Positions 1 through 11,659 of a stretch of 64,000 nt of DNA are shown one piece after another. This DNA comes from Acanthosepion lycidas (lineage: Eukaryota; Mollusca; Cephalopoda; Sepiida; Sepiidae). Both the position numbers and the translations under genes were made by a program. How positions within the stretch are numbered: the stretch's first letter is position 1; every line of letters starts with the position of its first letter. A model generated the notes under the pieces. That model saw only the letters and a list, made by a program, of their open reading frames with translations, did no database searches and was not told the origin of the DNA. Where the stretch lies: positions 37,240,189-37,304,188 of the forward strand of contig OZ010580.1 in assembly GCA_963932145.1 (NCBI GenBank), given 5' to 3'.

Positions 1-513
1 TTTCTCCATAGGCGGCAATATATTGAAATGTGTTTGAAAAAAAAAAAAATCACATACACAGATAAAATCTTCTGTTTGTGCTATGTAGTGGTTTCACAGT
101 GGAGGCTTGTATTTGTACTAAGTCGGTCCTAAAATAGGTTCGACGTACAAAACGTTAGGAACTGGATATAATAGGTAATGACGCAGTAATCTAGTTGGGG
201 TGGCTGATACTTTAATATCCGACTAACGGTCATCTGACATTGACTGACTGACCAACTCACTGCCGACTGACTTGTTACTCTTACTTCTCCTACTTATTAT
301 AGGTGGGAAAGTCTATTAACTATAGAATAGGTGTGTTCCACTATAACTGTTTGACAGTTTATATGATGTCACCTTGAGTGTCTTAAAATTGATTCTCTCA
401 AACATGTGAACATGGGAATTAAAAAAACAGTTGTGTAAGTACAAACAGAGCAATCCTTGAAAATGAGTGGGGCAACATTCCAAAGTACTCAAGAAAAAAT
501 TTATAAAATGTTT

Positions 514-518
514 TTATA

Positions 519-581
<63 letters not shown>
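514..581. repeat. (TA)n microsatellite
   Basis: Nearly pure alternating TA with a few TT/AA interruptions. It is one of more than thirty such arrays in the window; no coding or regulatory role is visible. Confidence 0.95.
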
Positions 582-582
<1 letters not shown>

Positions 583-930
583 CTTAAAATTTACTGAACC
601 CTCATTTTATGACATTGTACAAGTAAATTGTTTGAAGTAGTCAATTGCCTGTGCTCGGCATTGCACACACTATCCATTATAGCACCCTGACCTGTATTGG
701 TGCACTGTGTGTCACATGTTAGATGATGCCTACAATCATGGGCTTGTTTTTTGTTTTTCTCAGCTACATGCTCTTATAAAAAAGCTCATCCACTCTTTTT
801 TCAACCCTCTCCAGATGATTCAGATTCAAACTTTTCCTTCTCCAAGACTGGTTGCCAACCAAGTTTATAGGTTCTAATCTGTCTTGTTGTTTACCCTTAA
901 CTGGGAGGGAAAGAGATGAACTCATACTGT

Positions 931-1043
931 TTCCCAAAGGTATTTGTGTATAAGTGAATGTAACAAACTTGACTGAAATTTGAACTCTGCTCTCTGATTT
1001 CTCATTCTGCACTGTTATCCATTGCACCAACCATACATCCAGG
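931..1043 (-). mobile_element. tRNA-derived SINE fragment (family B)
   Basis: On the minus strand the segment reads like a tRNA: a box-A-like stretch (TTGGTGCAATGGATAACA) is followed about 25 bases later by a box-B-like GAGTTCAAATTTC. The same order is found in a second copy at 8923-9034 with about 80% similarity by eye, including the shared downstream region TACACAAATAC. Pol III promoter-like boxes plus dispersal are the hallmarks of tRNA-derived SINEs. No clear target-site duplication was found and the 3' end is not defined. A 112-codon minus-strand frame across this region is a by-product of the SINE. Confidence 0.7.
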
Positions 1044-1156
1044 CTTACTACACCTGTTATTCCTGAGCTGTCATCCATCTGGGTACTGACCATGCTGAAC
1101 ATTACTTAACTTCAGTCATCAGATGAAAACCAGTGTTTGAATGGAATATGGCTGTA

Positions 1157-1160
<4 letters not shown>

Positions 1161-1216
<56 letters not shown>

Positions 1217-1281
1217 GGTTTCTATAAAGTTCTTGTCCCCAACCCATTTTCCAAAATCAGTATTATGGTTTTTGATTACTG

Positions 1282-1340
<59 letters not shown>
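1161..1340. repeat. two (TA)n arrays around a short unique spacer
   Basis: Pure TA runs at about 1161-1210 and 1286-1340 flank roughly 75 bp of non-repetitive sequence. Confidence 0.95.
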
Positions 1341-1341
<1 letters not shown>

Positions 1342-1888
1342 TGATGTATTTTATGTAAGTAAAGTATATGAATAATGAACCTTTGACATTTATACATTTA
1401 TGAAATATCCTTTCAATGTGTGTTTTGCCAGCCTATTAAAGATATGGAAGTGATTTTTAGTACATTTCTCTATTGACATAACTCTGAAAATATGAGTCCC
1501 ACATGACTAACAAGGCTTTTTCGATAAAGATACTAGGCTGTTCCGATAACAGATGAGTGATTTAAAGGTCCAACCTGTTTTTATTTGCAGGCAGATTTCA
1601 CTGATTCCCCACAATGACAAGCCAATGAACAAAGTCTGTGTAATTCTTTCTCTTTTGTCAGATAAGAAGAAATAAATTTGTGTGCAGATGAGAGCAAATG
1701 CAAATTGTACTTGGACCTTTTTTTTTTCTTGGATCTCATTGGTTCTCTTGTTATTTTCCTGTTGGTTTATCAATAATTCCTGATTTTATACAATAAATAT
1801 TTCTTTTCCAACATAATATCCATCCTTTTCAATGAATTTAATTCAGTAATAAATATTAATCACATACATAAAAGTGCAAACACACTTT
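1341..1888. other. unannotated stretch
   Basis: AT-rich sequence with no repeat copy elsewhere in the window that I could recognise and no convincing reading frame. An 88-codon minus-strand frame at 1507-1773 has no recognisable motif. Confidence 0.5.
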
Positions 1889-2038
1889 ATATATATATAT
1901 ATATATAATCTATCTATCTATCTCTCTCTATATATATATATGTGTGTGTGCGTGTATAGATAATCTATCTATCTATCTATCTGTATATATATATATATAT
2001 ATATATAAGCTCTCTATCTTCCTATCTATCTATCTATC

Positions 2039-2108
<70 letters not shown>

Positions 2109-2149
2109 CTATTTCTATATATAGATATATCTATCTATCTATATATATA
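1889..2149. repeat. compound (TA)n / (TCTA)n microsatellite
   Basis: Alternating blocks of TA, TCTA/ATCT and TG repeats with small interruptions; it abuts the first copy of dispersed repeat P. Confidence 0.95.
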
Positions 2150-2297
2150 ATTTAAATAAAAACAGACCACTTTAAGGTTCCATGTAATAAATTATTTCAC
2201 CACAGCCCTTTTAAAAGGAATGCGGATCATCAGACTTTACTTCCAAACAAAAAATGAAAAGAAAATTTTTACATTTTTGATGGGCCGTATTAAACAT
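2150..2297 (+). repeat. dispersed repeat P, direct copy 1
   Basis: Begins TTTAAATAAAAACAGACC and ends near GGGCCGTATTAAACAT. It is repeated in the same orientation at 2490-2636 with only scattered differences, for example an extra AA in the TTTTAAAAGG motif. It is probably a SINE-like or MITE-like tail; no coding potential. Confidence 0.8.
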
Positions 2298-2417
2298 ATG
2301 TAAATTAATGAAGTGAGGAAGTGAGGGGTGGAGAGAGAGAAGACATGAGTGAGTTAGCAGATATTGATACATTTAAACAGTTAACTTAACAGAAGTTATA
2401 TATTTAAATCGATATTT

Positions 2418-2725
2418 AGTTTATGAAAAACTAGGTAATCTGTAAGGAGGATAAAATCCAGAGAGCTCGATGTAAATCCAGAACAAATAATTTAAATAAA
2501 AACAGACCACTTTAAGGTTCCATGAAATAAATTATTTCACCACAGCCCTTTTAAAGGACTGCGGATCATCAGACTTTACTTCCAAACAAAAAATGAAAAG
2601 AAAATTTACGCATTTTTGACGGGCCATATTAAACATTTAATATTTGCTCTGGATTTACATTGAGCTCTCTGGATTTTATCCTCCTTAGGTTTACCCATAC
2701 GGATTACCTAGTTTTTCATAAACTA
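2418..2725. repeat. dispersed repeat P, copy 2 with inverted arms
   Basis: The segment at 2418-2487 (AGTTTATGAAAAACTAGG...) is the reverse complement of 2643-2725 (...CCTAGTTTTTCATAAACT), and the two arms bracket direct copy 2 of the P tail (2490-2636). The same arm is found again at 14545-14628 and, more diverged, at 49196-49266, each time followed by a (TA)n array. The layout suggests two head-to-head copies of one short element. Confidence 0.8.
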
Positions 2726-2733
2726 TCTATCTA

Positions 2734-2829
<96 letters not shown>

Positions 2830-2876
2830 CTATCTCTATATATAGATATATCTATCTATATCTATCTATCTATCTA

Positions 2877-2908
<32 letters not shown>

Positions 2909-2910
2909 AA
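2726..2910. repeat. (TA)n with (TCTA)n edges
   Basis: Long TA array, about 90 bp pure, immediately next to the end of repeat P, with TCTA and TC edges. Confidence 0.95.
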
Positions 2911-2929
2911 ACATTGTAGATATAGATAT

Positions 2930-3090
2930 CAACACTGTATGGCAGCTGTCAGTTTCATAACTGGTTTGATCATCACATAAAGCATAAAACTAATACTCTC
3001 CATTCAGTTTTTATGCTATTTATATCTAAGAATGCTTTGTCAACAATATTGACCACTCTTCCTCATAAATATACCAATTCTTTAACATAC

Positions 3091-3163
<73 letters not shown>

Positions 3164-3298
3164 ATTGAGTGCTGGTGTTAATTAAATAGTGCTTGATGCA
3201 ATATAACTACATAAACAGCATAGACACTGAATGGTGAGTATTAGTTTCATGCCTTATGTGATGATCAGACCAGGCATGACAGTCACCATACAGTGTTG
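2930..3298. repeat. inverted repeat pair around a TA array
   Basis: The arms 2930-2998 and 3234-3298 are near-complementary: AACACTGTATGG... on the left corresponds to ...CCATACAGTGTT on the right, and both carry the TGATCATCACATAA core. The spacer holds a (TA)n array (about 3103-3160) and the motif CACATTGAGTGCTGGTG, which recurs at about 25380. Related to the palindrome at 25841-25970. Confidence 0.75.
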
Positions 3299-3772
3299 AT
3301 AAGGTGTATTTAGGCAGCAAGAATTTTTCAAACATGTTTTATTTAATAATACTGACAAGGTTAGTCGATTTAACTTTTTTTTTTAGTTTTTACATCTTCC
3401 AATGAAGTTGTTATATGTGAGAATTAAAAATGGCAAACATTCTAAAGTTCATTTTTCATGCATTAGAATACTTTTGATTGTCTCTACAGATGCTATCAAG
3501 ATTTGTGAGTTATCAGTCTGTTTATCAAAATGTATTTGCCAAATTCCAGCATTTTTAGATTGCTGGAATTAAACAGAGGTCACTTAAAGGTGGCTTCATC
3601 TGCAATTTCTGAACTGAATTTATACATGCATTTTTTATACGTGCTTCAATATATGACCTCCTACAGAGAGAATAATTTTATTTAATGTTGGTTGTTTCTT
3701 TTGTATATAATTGCATCTAACATTTTGAGTCTTTCTCTGTACGGAATCCTATGTAACTTTTTGGTGTTATTA

Positions 3773-3916
3773 CCATATTTGATGGCATATAACATGCACA
3801 GGTGCATAAAATGAAATGCACCCTAATTAGAGCAGGGCAAATCAAGAAAAATTTAGTAATTAGTAAAATTAGTAAAACCTACATATAAGATGCACCTTAT
3901 ATGCCATCAAATACGG
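3773..3916. mobile_element. small TIR MITE, 144 bp
   Basis: Terminal inverted repeats of about 20 bp with one mismatch: CCATATTTGATGGCATATAA at the left and the reverse complement of CCGTATTTGATGGCATATAA at the right, flanked on both sides by TA (3771-3772 and 3917-3918). The interior is AT-rich and non-coding. A TA duplication fits Tc1/mariner or related cut-and-paste transposases, but the superfamily cannot be fixed from this copy. Confidence 0.75.
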
Positions 3917-4033
3917 TAAGTAAAATTTGTCTTATGTTAGTATTATTTTAGTTGTTTGTAACCAAACTTCCTGTGGTTTGCACAAATAATCAATACACAC
4001 ATATATATTTGCATGTGGGTCTGTGTTACATGC

Positions 4034-4068
<35 letters not shown>

Positions 4069-4069
<1 letters not shown>

Positions 4070-4447
4070 TAAAGAGTAAAGAGAGGCCACAAACGATTTT
4101 GGTTATAATGTGGATCTTTTAAATATATATTATACTTTATTTTCCATATTTTTGCTACACAGGTTTTGGGTCTTGCAACCTTCATCAGTTATTTCCACAT
4201 ATTATTTAAAGGAATTAATTTTTGCTTATGTTTTCCAATATTTAACCATTGTCTTTTGTGTAATCAAAATTTTGGAGACTTGTGGAGAAAATATTCTTCT
4301 GCTTATGGGCTAATAAAACAATTAAGATTGATCAGAGAAATGGGGAAGGAAGGAGGTCTTTGTTCTTGACCTTTGTATCTTTTTAAATCTTACTCCATTT
4401 TTGTGCATTGTGTATGTGTTTTTGCTAGTATCTCTCACTGGAAAAAC
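4069..4447 (-). mobile_element. SINE-like repeat E, copy 1
   Basis: Read on the minus strand this matches 23424-23810 and 29287-29530 over most of its length. Shared landmarks are TTAATTGTTTTATTA, AATAATATGTGGAAAT, a CTGATGAAGGTTGCAAGACC hairpin-like core, AAAATAAAG and CCACATTATAACCAAAA. Two short plus-strand frames of 67 codons here are by-products. No tRNA head or coding domain was recognised. Confidence 0.75.
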
Positions 4448-4727
4448 TTTAATCTCTCCATGTTATATATATATATATATAATGTAGATCCATTGCCCTT
4501 ATAAGATATAGGTTTATCTATATATGTGATTTGCCCAAGAAAGTGTAGTGCATGTGTGACCAGTGTAATATATATAAGATGATGATGGTTGCCCACTTGT
4601 TCCATATGGACACCAACTAAGCTTGCTATAGAAGATGAGATGGTTCTCCACCAACCTCCTGAAACCTGATGACACCTGTGCAATTGTTTATAGTCATACA
4701 TTCACACATGGTAATGATGATGGTAAA

Positions 4728-4960
4728 ATAAGTCATTTTTTTATAAGGAAACATTTGGTATTAATTGGTCTAATAGCATTACTATCAGTCGAAATTTATA
4801 ACATCTTTCTCTCAGAATAGTTTTTCAGGAAAATATGTTTCTCAAATTCACTGAGTGTCATTGCTCTTTCTAATATTGATGGGGGTTTCCTCTCTAATCT
4901 TTCATTTGAAGTAGCGTGGAAAATCAACACAATGCAAACTCTTAATAATGACAAGTATCA
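4728..4960 (+). repeat. dispersed repeat R, copy 1 (partial)
   Basis: Shares an ordered set of motifs with 13570-13990, 33190-33610 and 42350-43470: TTGAAATTTATAAAAT, CAGGAAAATAGGTTTCTCAAG, GTTTCCT...ATTTGAAGTA and AATATCAACAT. The repeat is diverged (old) and no protein is recognised in any frame. Confidence 0.7.
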
Positions 4961-5152
4961 GTCAAAATAATTAAAGATAGAATTTGAGTCATTTCATAAA
5001 TGCTCTATGATCATGTGATTTCTGTCACTGCTTGAAGTGTCAGCTGTTCCTAACTGGTTTCCACTAAAGTACTGACAAGGCTTGATGCTGCATAATTCTC
5101 TGAATTATATTTACCACCATGCACAATTGAAAGATTTAGTAATCTAGCTGAG

Positions 5153-5703
5153 TTTGGTTTTCATTTGTTTTACAGCATATCAACTTCAATGGGTTATTTA
5201 ATGCTGACAAAATTTTTATTGCTGGTAATATTTTGTTTTATCAAAAATCTATTTCTGGTAATAATTTTTTCCTTCAAAATTGTATTTTTAAAAACATATC
5301 GTTGGTAATATATTTTTTTTTTCAAAAATGTATTGTTGGTAATTTTTTCTTTGTTTTTCAAAAATGTATTGCTTGTAATACTTGTTTTTTTCTTCAAAAA
5401 TTTATTGCGGATAATTGTTTCTTCAAAAATTTATTGCTGATAATTGTTTACAAAATATTTCTGGTATTAAAACTATTTTTACATTTTGATAGTGTTTTGA
5501 CCCCAGTTTGAGGGGTAACTATTTGTCCATAGCTGGGAACCTAACAGGTGTTACCACACCGGGTCAGGGTGGACATGGGAACACCAGCAATTATGAGGTG
5601 GTTCCACACTCCTCAAAACCTCCAGATCAAAGGCCTTGCTGCTGGACGTAGTTTATCGTCTTACCCAGGATGCGGATGTAGTTTATCATTATACCCAGGA
5701 CAC
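5153..5703 (+). mobile_element. minisatellite-bearing retroposon, copy 1
   Basis: Starts at TTTGGTTTTCATTTGTTTTA and ACAGCATATCAAC, continues into about eight imperfect units of a 27-30 bp minisatellite (core ATTGCTGGTAATATTTTTT), then a conserved non-repetitive segment (GGGAACCTAACAGGTGTTAC) and ends in two copies of GGATGTAGTTTATC...ACCCAGGA. It is flanked by an imperfect 11-bp duplication (ATCTAGCTGAG at 5142, ATCAAGCTAAG at 5704). Frames on both strands across the minisatellite are repeat by-products. Same family as 31358, 47072, 52287, 62434 and 63938. Confidence 0.85.
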
Positions 5704-5817
5704 ATCAAGCTAAGTAGGAGTTAATTAAATCAAAGAAGGCATGAAATTATTATATATTATTATTATGTATATATTATTATAATTATTAAATCCAGATAGG
5801 GGCTACAAACTTTTGTT

Positions 5818-5820
<3 letters not shown>

Positions 5821-5858
<38 letters not shown>
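5821..5858. repeat. (TA)n microsatellite
   Basis: Pure TA run directly upstream of the zinc-finger frame. Confidence 0.95.
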
Positions 5859-5861
<3 letters not shown>

Positions 5862-6120
5862 CAGTCACCAGAAATCACACCAACACCAACAGTCTATTGT
5901 ATATGACGATTTCATAATGGCATGCTTTGTATGCTCAACCTGCACTAGAGTGTCCAAGTCCAGGTCGGGCCTGACAAGGCATATAAAAAGACACATTGGA
6001 AGTGATGATGTTCAAAGTCCACTTCCACCACCCAGAGATGATTTGACATGCCATATATGTAACAAGAAATGCAGATCGATGGCTGGCTTTATGAGCCACT
6101 GTCGTTCACACAACAAATAA
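5857..6120 (+). CDS. two C2H2 zinc-finger frame, probably a retroelement C-terminal remnant
   Basis: An 87-codon frame with two adjacent C2H2 fingers: CSTC-x12-HIKRH at about residues 28-45 and CHIC-x12-HCRSH at about residues 66-83, each with the conserved hydrophobic (GL, GF) position of classical fingers. C2H2 fingers bind nucleic acid. The first ATG lies directly at the end of a (TA)n array, so the true 5' end is probably missing. Downstream sequence (GTCAATGATGGTCATACTCA, then CTACTACTACTA) looks like a LINE 3' tail, and paired C2H2 fingers do occur at the C-terminus of some non-LTR retrotransposon proteins. Alternatives are a fragment of a host zinc-finger exon or a zinc-finger pseudogene. 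The fingers are well supported, the origin is not. Confidence 0.55.
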
Positions 6121-6216
6121 ATGCAGTGTTATGGGGGGGAGCTTGGCTGATGGACTGGACATGTCAATGATGGTCATACTCACTTTGTGAGTCAACAGCC
6201 ACTACTACTACTAATA

Positions 6217-6218
6217 TA

Positions 6219-6271
<53 letters not shown>

Positions 6272-6900
6272 CTCCCCTTAAATGGTGTCTGCGATCACAA
6301 ACTGACTCCACATTCTTCACTCTATTCGTAAGAAATTTGACTTTCAGATGAACACAACAATTTTGTCTTCAACAATAATGAACACTACAATATTTGGATA
6401 TATGGGATAATTGTCAATCCTACAAAATGTTTAATAACTAAAAAACACTAACTACTTGAGTTTCTTTTTACCAGGTTTTCAGATAAGATATTTAGCCATC
6501 TTGACACCATCTGTCGTAAGAATCACAGAAAAAAACTTTTGAGTTATTCAGCTAGAAAGAGAACTGGTTAAAAACGTTTTGTGTCAGCCCACTATGTCTT
6601 CTCAACTGAGCAATGAGAAAGGGAAAAGATCATTCAGGCCTTCAGTTATGCTACCAACATTCATACCCTGACTTCCATCTTCAAAGTCCATTCAAGAACC
6701 ATTAAGAGAACAGGGAATAAGTTTAAAAAAAAGAGGAAACAGTAGAACGAAGGTCACAACAGCAAGAAGGATCATCATTTCAACTTAGACCTAAATATAT
6801 TCTTATTTTTCAAAGTAGAGTTCAAAAGTTTTATGAAAACCTTGAAAAATTTCAGTAAGTTATCTTTAATCATTTCTAAGATACAATAGTCCAAAGCTTA
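6217..6900. other. TA/CA microsatellite then unannotated stretch
   Basis: (TA)n and (CA)n at 6217-6270, then about 630 bp with no frame that I can assign; scattered stops in all frames. Confidence 0.5.
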
Positions 6901-6934
6901 ACCTAACAATTGGACAATTTTGCTATTAGACCCA

Positions 6935-6938
<4 letters not shown>

Positions 6939-6971
<33 letters not shown>
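6939..6971. repeat. (TA)n microsatellite
   Basis: Pure TA run. Confidence 0.95.
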
Positions 6972-6972
<1 letters not shown>

Positions 6973-7244
6973 TGGGTGTCATCCACAGATAGACTGTTTC
7001 ACTATATCACAGCTCATCACTGTGATAAAGTTGTCCAATCACTTCAGATCAGATATAAATATGCATATATTTTGACAGCATGTTTTCATTGAAACATGTT
7101 TCATTAAATAATTTAGACGTGTTATGTTTACTTATTTTCAATTGGATCTTTTCATATTCATGAATAAGCTTTTTAGTGTTGTTATTGAAGGCCAAGGGAA
7201 AATCGCCATGTTGATACATATTTCTTTTATTTCAAATACATGTG

Positions 7245-7290
7245 TGTGTATATATATATATATATGTGTGTATATATATATATGTATATG

Positions 7291-7336
<46 letters not shown>
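7245..7336. repeat. (TG)n/(TA)n microsatellite
   Basis: TA and TG/GTAT blocks; Tyr-Ile frames on both strands here are by-products. Confidence 0.95.
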
Positions 7337-7340
<4 letters not shown>

Positions 7341-7699
7341 GATTAAAAACATCAGATATCCCATTTTCTGACTTTCTATCTGTTGAACCAGATGATAGGC
7401 TATCTACTTGTATGATATATGCATATTTCTGCATGTGTTTATAAATATATATATACTTGTCATCTTGTCATATTTTCAGCTACTCTTATCCATCTTGGCT
7501 TCACACCCTTCCACCTTTATAAAAAAAAAAAAAAAACTCAATTATTTTTAAACTTCACTTCATCTGGTGCAATACTAGGTTAAATTTGTACCAAGTGAAG
7601 GTTAAAAGAAAGAAGAAATTTGTGCATTACTCTGACTGTTATTACAAGATGTCAGATGGTGTAACTATTATTAGCCTCAAGAATAAAATAGTAGGTGAT

Positions 7700-8212
7700 T
7701 TAACTAGAAATCTCGTTAAGAGTGGAAATGAAGAAAAAAATGAGTATAAGGAGGATAGATGAAAGGATAAAAGATGAACAGGTTTCTAGAAGATAAAAGA
7801 TGGTGATTGACATTGCATTTAAATCTTTGATGGTTGTAAGGGAAGCAAGTAAACAGAAGGGAGTTCCACAGTTGGGAAGTGTGAGAGAAGTAACTGTTGG
7901 AATAGAAGTGGCAGTTGTATTTAGCTATTTCAACATTAAATGGATGGGACCTAGATGCCAATCTAGTAGTGCACTTAAATTCATGTAATTGGGGCAACAG
8001 GGGAAAAAGCTCATCAGAGCAGTTAACATGAAAATATTTGTAGAAAAGAGAGGGGCGCCATACCGCACCAGTGAGAAAGTGTCTGAAGTCACAATGCGAA
8101 GTCAGAATCAATTACATTACAGATCCTCCTTTGGATTTTGTCAAGAACCTGTAGATGAACAGGAGGATCACCAGATGGCAACAGTATTCAATACATGGAA
8201 CAATGGTAAACT
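7700..8212 (-). pseudogene. Jockey/CR1-like LINE, 3' fragment
   Basis: Minus-strand translation gives the C-terminal, post-reverse-transcriptase region of the same LINE family as 18902-21827: in order the motifs IEYCCH, LTKSKGG (a degenerate LDKIQRRI), SLFYKYFHVNCSDEL, TTRLASRSHPF and QLWNSLLFTCFP-x-FKCNVNHHLLSS. The upstream part is shifted in frame relative to the 131-codon frame at 7716-8111. The copy is 5'-truncated, with no RT catalytic motifs, so it is a dead insertion. The plus-strand frames at 7800-7988 and 7989-8234 are antisense shadows. Confidence 0.85.
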
Positions 8213-8310
8213 GCTTCTATTACTTTCTTTCTAATACATTTGAGAAACATATCTGTTTAACTCTCCCTATACTTTGTCATCACTAATCTTTTTTTACACT
8301 ATTGTTCACC

Positions 8311-8470
8311 CATTACAAGGCCAACGAGCCAGTCAAAGTAGAGAGTTCTAAATGTGTTTGTCTTATGAATGTAATAATTGTAAATTATGAGTAGATGTAG
8401 GAAAAATAACTGTTGACCCTAAACTTAAAAAAGTTTAAGATTGTAGTGGTCAGGGAAGCATACAGTGCCA
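8311..8470 (+). repeat. dispersed repeat S, copy 1
   Basis: Begins CACCCATTACAAGGCC AACGAGCC and continues CAAAGTAGAGAGTT. It recurs at 30926-31090 and 44103-44215 with the same order of motifs, including TTAAGATTGTAGT. Non-coding. Confidence 0.65.
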
Positions 8471-8922
8471 GTGAGAAATCATCAGCATCTTTATAGTTAT
8501 TTATTTCCAGTAAATGGTAATTTCCTATTTTTTAGAAAGTGGGCCAGCACAGCCAGGCTATGACACTGATGTAATGATACAGTGATGAAAGTGTTAATAA
8601 CTTTGTGTGAATGTATCGCAGAGCAGTTGTTGGAAAGAATAGTAAGGGAACAAACATTGCTTAGAGCTACAAAGAACAGGAATTTGTGAACATAGCATAT
8701 AAAAGAAGATTCAAAATCACATTCACTCAAATATTTTTGGGATACTGAAATGTCTTCAGCTTGACCAAGAACGCATTCAAGATTTTTAAAAGTGGGTCAG
8801 ACCAAGAACTTTTCAGCACCTTCTCATAAATGAACTGATTAGAAATATGTCATAAAATAGTTAAAACGTTGTGTGATTAAGTGTAAGATATACAGTCACA
8901 TATGAAAGGTGGATTCCTATCT

Positions 8923-9034
8923 TTCCCAAGAGTATTTGTGTGTAAGGGAATATAATGAACCTGACTGGAATTTGAACTCAGCTCTCTGATTTCACATACC
9001 AAGCTGCTATCATTACACCACCAGTGCATCCAAT
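8923..9034 (-). mobile_element. tRNA-derived SINE fragment (family B), copy 2
   Basis: Minus-strand box-A-like GGTGGTGTAATGATAGCA and box-B-like GAGTTCAAATTCC, collinear with 931-1043. Adjacent sequence at 9070-9165 (TTTATTTCCAGTAAACAGCA ... CCAGCACAACCAGGCAA) is itself repeated at 8500-8560 and 14895-14965, so a second short repeat is joined to this SINE. Confidence 0.7.
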
Positions 9035-9299
9035 CTGTACTTCAGATGGAAACCATAATGGTAGCCCCTATGAGAAAATGTCATCACCATCCTTAGAGTC
9101 ATTTATTTCCAGTAAACAGCAATTTATTTTTTTCCAAAATAGGCCAGCACAACCAGGCAACAATGCAACTTTTACTTTTAAATCAATTCAAAGTTTAAAA
9201 GTGATGGCAAGTTTTCAATTTGTGTTGGTGATGACACCTTGCTATATGCTCTACCCAAAAGAAGATGCATTTAAAAAGTTGCAAAAGCTAGTTTGACTT

Positions 9300-10390
9300 A
9301 TTTTATAGTTTATATTTGTTAAACCTCCATTAGTACTGTGGGGCATTGTCACAGTATTAGTAGCATGGGTTGTTCAAACATCCTATGTAAAATATTAGAA
9401 AGTTCTTATTATATAACTGTTGTAACAATGAAAAGGTTACTGAATGTGGAATAACCAAAATGGAGGTTGGAAATTAAATGGTAATCTTTATAATATCCAC
9501 AAAATACAATACTCGTCAGTGGCATGAAGTAAGTAAACCACTGCTAGTGGTGGACTTCTTAGACAGCATATTACCCCCACTTATAATAGTGTTCAATGTT
9601 TTTATAAAGTTTGGGACATACCAATTAGGGTTCATAGGTATGGTATATAACAGTTATTTAGTTCTTAATTTTCTTGTTACATTTTGAGGTTCTTTCTGTT
9701 TTTTTTTTTTTGTTTTTTTTAGTATAAATAAAAATGAAAAAAAAACCTAAGGTTTTATCTTGTAAAATTGAATTGATAGACCAATATTAAAAATAAATTT
9801 GTAAGTTGCTAAAAGAAAAAATAGTGAGATGTTCAAACAATCCATGGTACTAATTGAGAGTTAATTCAACTAATTCACTGAATAGGTTACAAAAAAATAA
9901 AAAAATTAAGATGGAAAATTATTTTATAATGTAATCTATATTGTATGTCATAATATCTAAACTTCCTGTGGTTTGTACAAACAGTTGACGATAATCAACA
10001 TACGCACATATCTATCTATGTATGTATGTATGTATGTATGTATGTCTATTAGATATATGTATATATATTTAATTTAGACCTATTGTCCTTATAGGATATA
10101 TAAAAGGATTGGAAAATCAGATAACCATTTTTCTGACTTTACTGTCATATTAGTATATTTTCAGGTGCCTCTACCTTTGTAGGCTCCCACATCCTCCCAC
10201 CCACAGTGGATTTAGGTTGTGGTCCCAATGCATATACTGAAACCTGTCACTTAATATGCACCAGAAGGCTACACAAAGTTTTAAGTATAATGGAATTTGA
10301 TGGCAAAGTTTCATGAATAAAGAACCTTTTGTGTTCTTTTTAATGTATTGTGTTTTTCTTCTTCTTCTGGTTTGTATTATCATTTTGCTT
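9300..10390. other. unannotated stretch with poly-T and GTAT repeats
   Basis: No supported gene. Contains T-rich runs near 9700 and a short (GTAT)n near 10020. Frames of about 70 codons have no recognisable motif. Confidence 0.5.
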
Positions 10391-10394
10391 ATTG

Positions 10395-10740
10395 TTCATT
10401 TTATTCTTTGCTCGAACTCTTTTTCTACTTTTGCTGATCTTTTATTTTTGCTTCTTCTTCTTCATCATTAAGAAATTCTCATTCTAATTCTTCTTTTTAA
10501 CTCAGCTGTTTTTTTTTTCTTTTTTTCCATTCTTATCACTATCATTTTCATCATTTTTTATCTTCTTTCTTCCATTTTCTTTTAACTCTTAAATACTTCA
10601 AGTTCTTTATCTCTTGTTTCTTCTTCCTCTTCTCCCTTTTTTCTCCTCTTCTAATCTTTAACAACTATTTTCTCTTCTCTTACAACCACTCCCTTAACCT
10701 TCCTTTCTTTTTTTTTCTTTTCTCTTCGATAAAATCCTGC
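10395..10740. repeat. polypyrimidine-rich tract
   Basis: About 350 bp dominated by T and C (TTCTTCTT, CTTTTTTTTTCT and similar blocks), a degenerate TTC-type repeat on the plus strand. No coding potential. Confidence 0.8.
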
Positions 10741-11036
10741 TTAATAATATTTCTCTCAAATAATTTTCCATCGTCTCTAAGAACAATTTCTATGCAGGCA
10801 TCCGACTCATGCTTTTGCCGTAAGTTCTAAAAATCAAAATCTGGATTTTCCTTGCTGTTGGGAACAAAAGCCCATTCCTCAATTCTGTTTATCCAACAAA
10901 AGCCATCCATTCCAGAATAAATCCCTCTTGTGTTTGCAAAATGGTTCAAAGGATCCATCAGTAGAAAAGAAAGAACATCCTTTTACATTCATGTTGTTAC
11001 CACTGTATATTCCCATACTAATATACATACATATAT

Positions 11037-11564
<528 letters not shown>

Positions 11565-11659
11565 CCACACATATGCATCAGTTTATGCACATGCATATGA
11601 ACATAATGTAGCCTAAAAGCAAATGTTTGACATATTTCTGTGAGTTTCTTTTTATTTAA

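Noticed and set aside
764..1102. 112-codon minus-strand frame
   Set aside because: It coincides with a tRNA-derived SINE fragment and has no protein motif.
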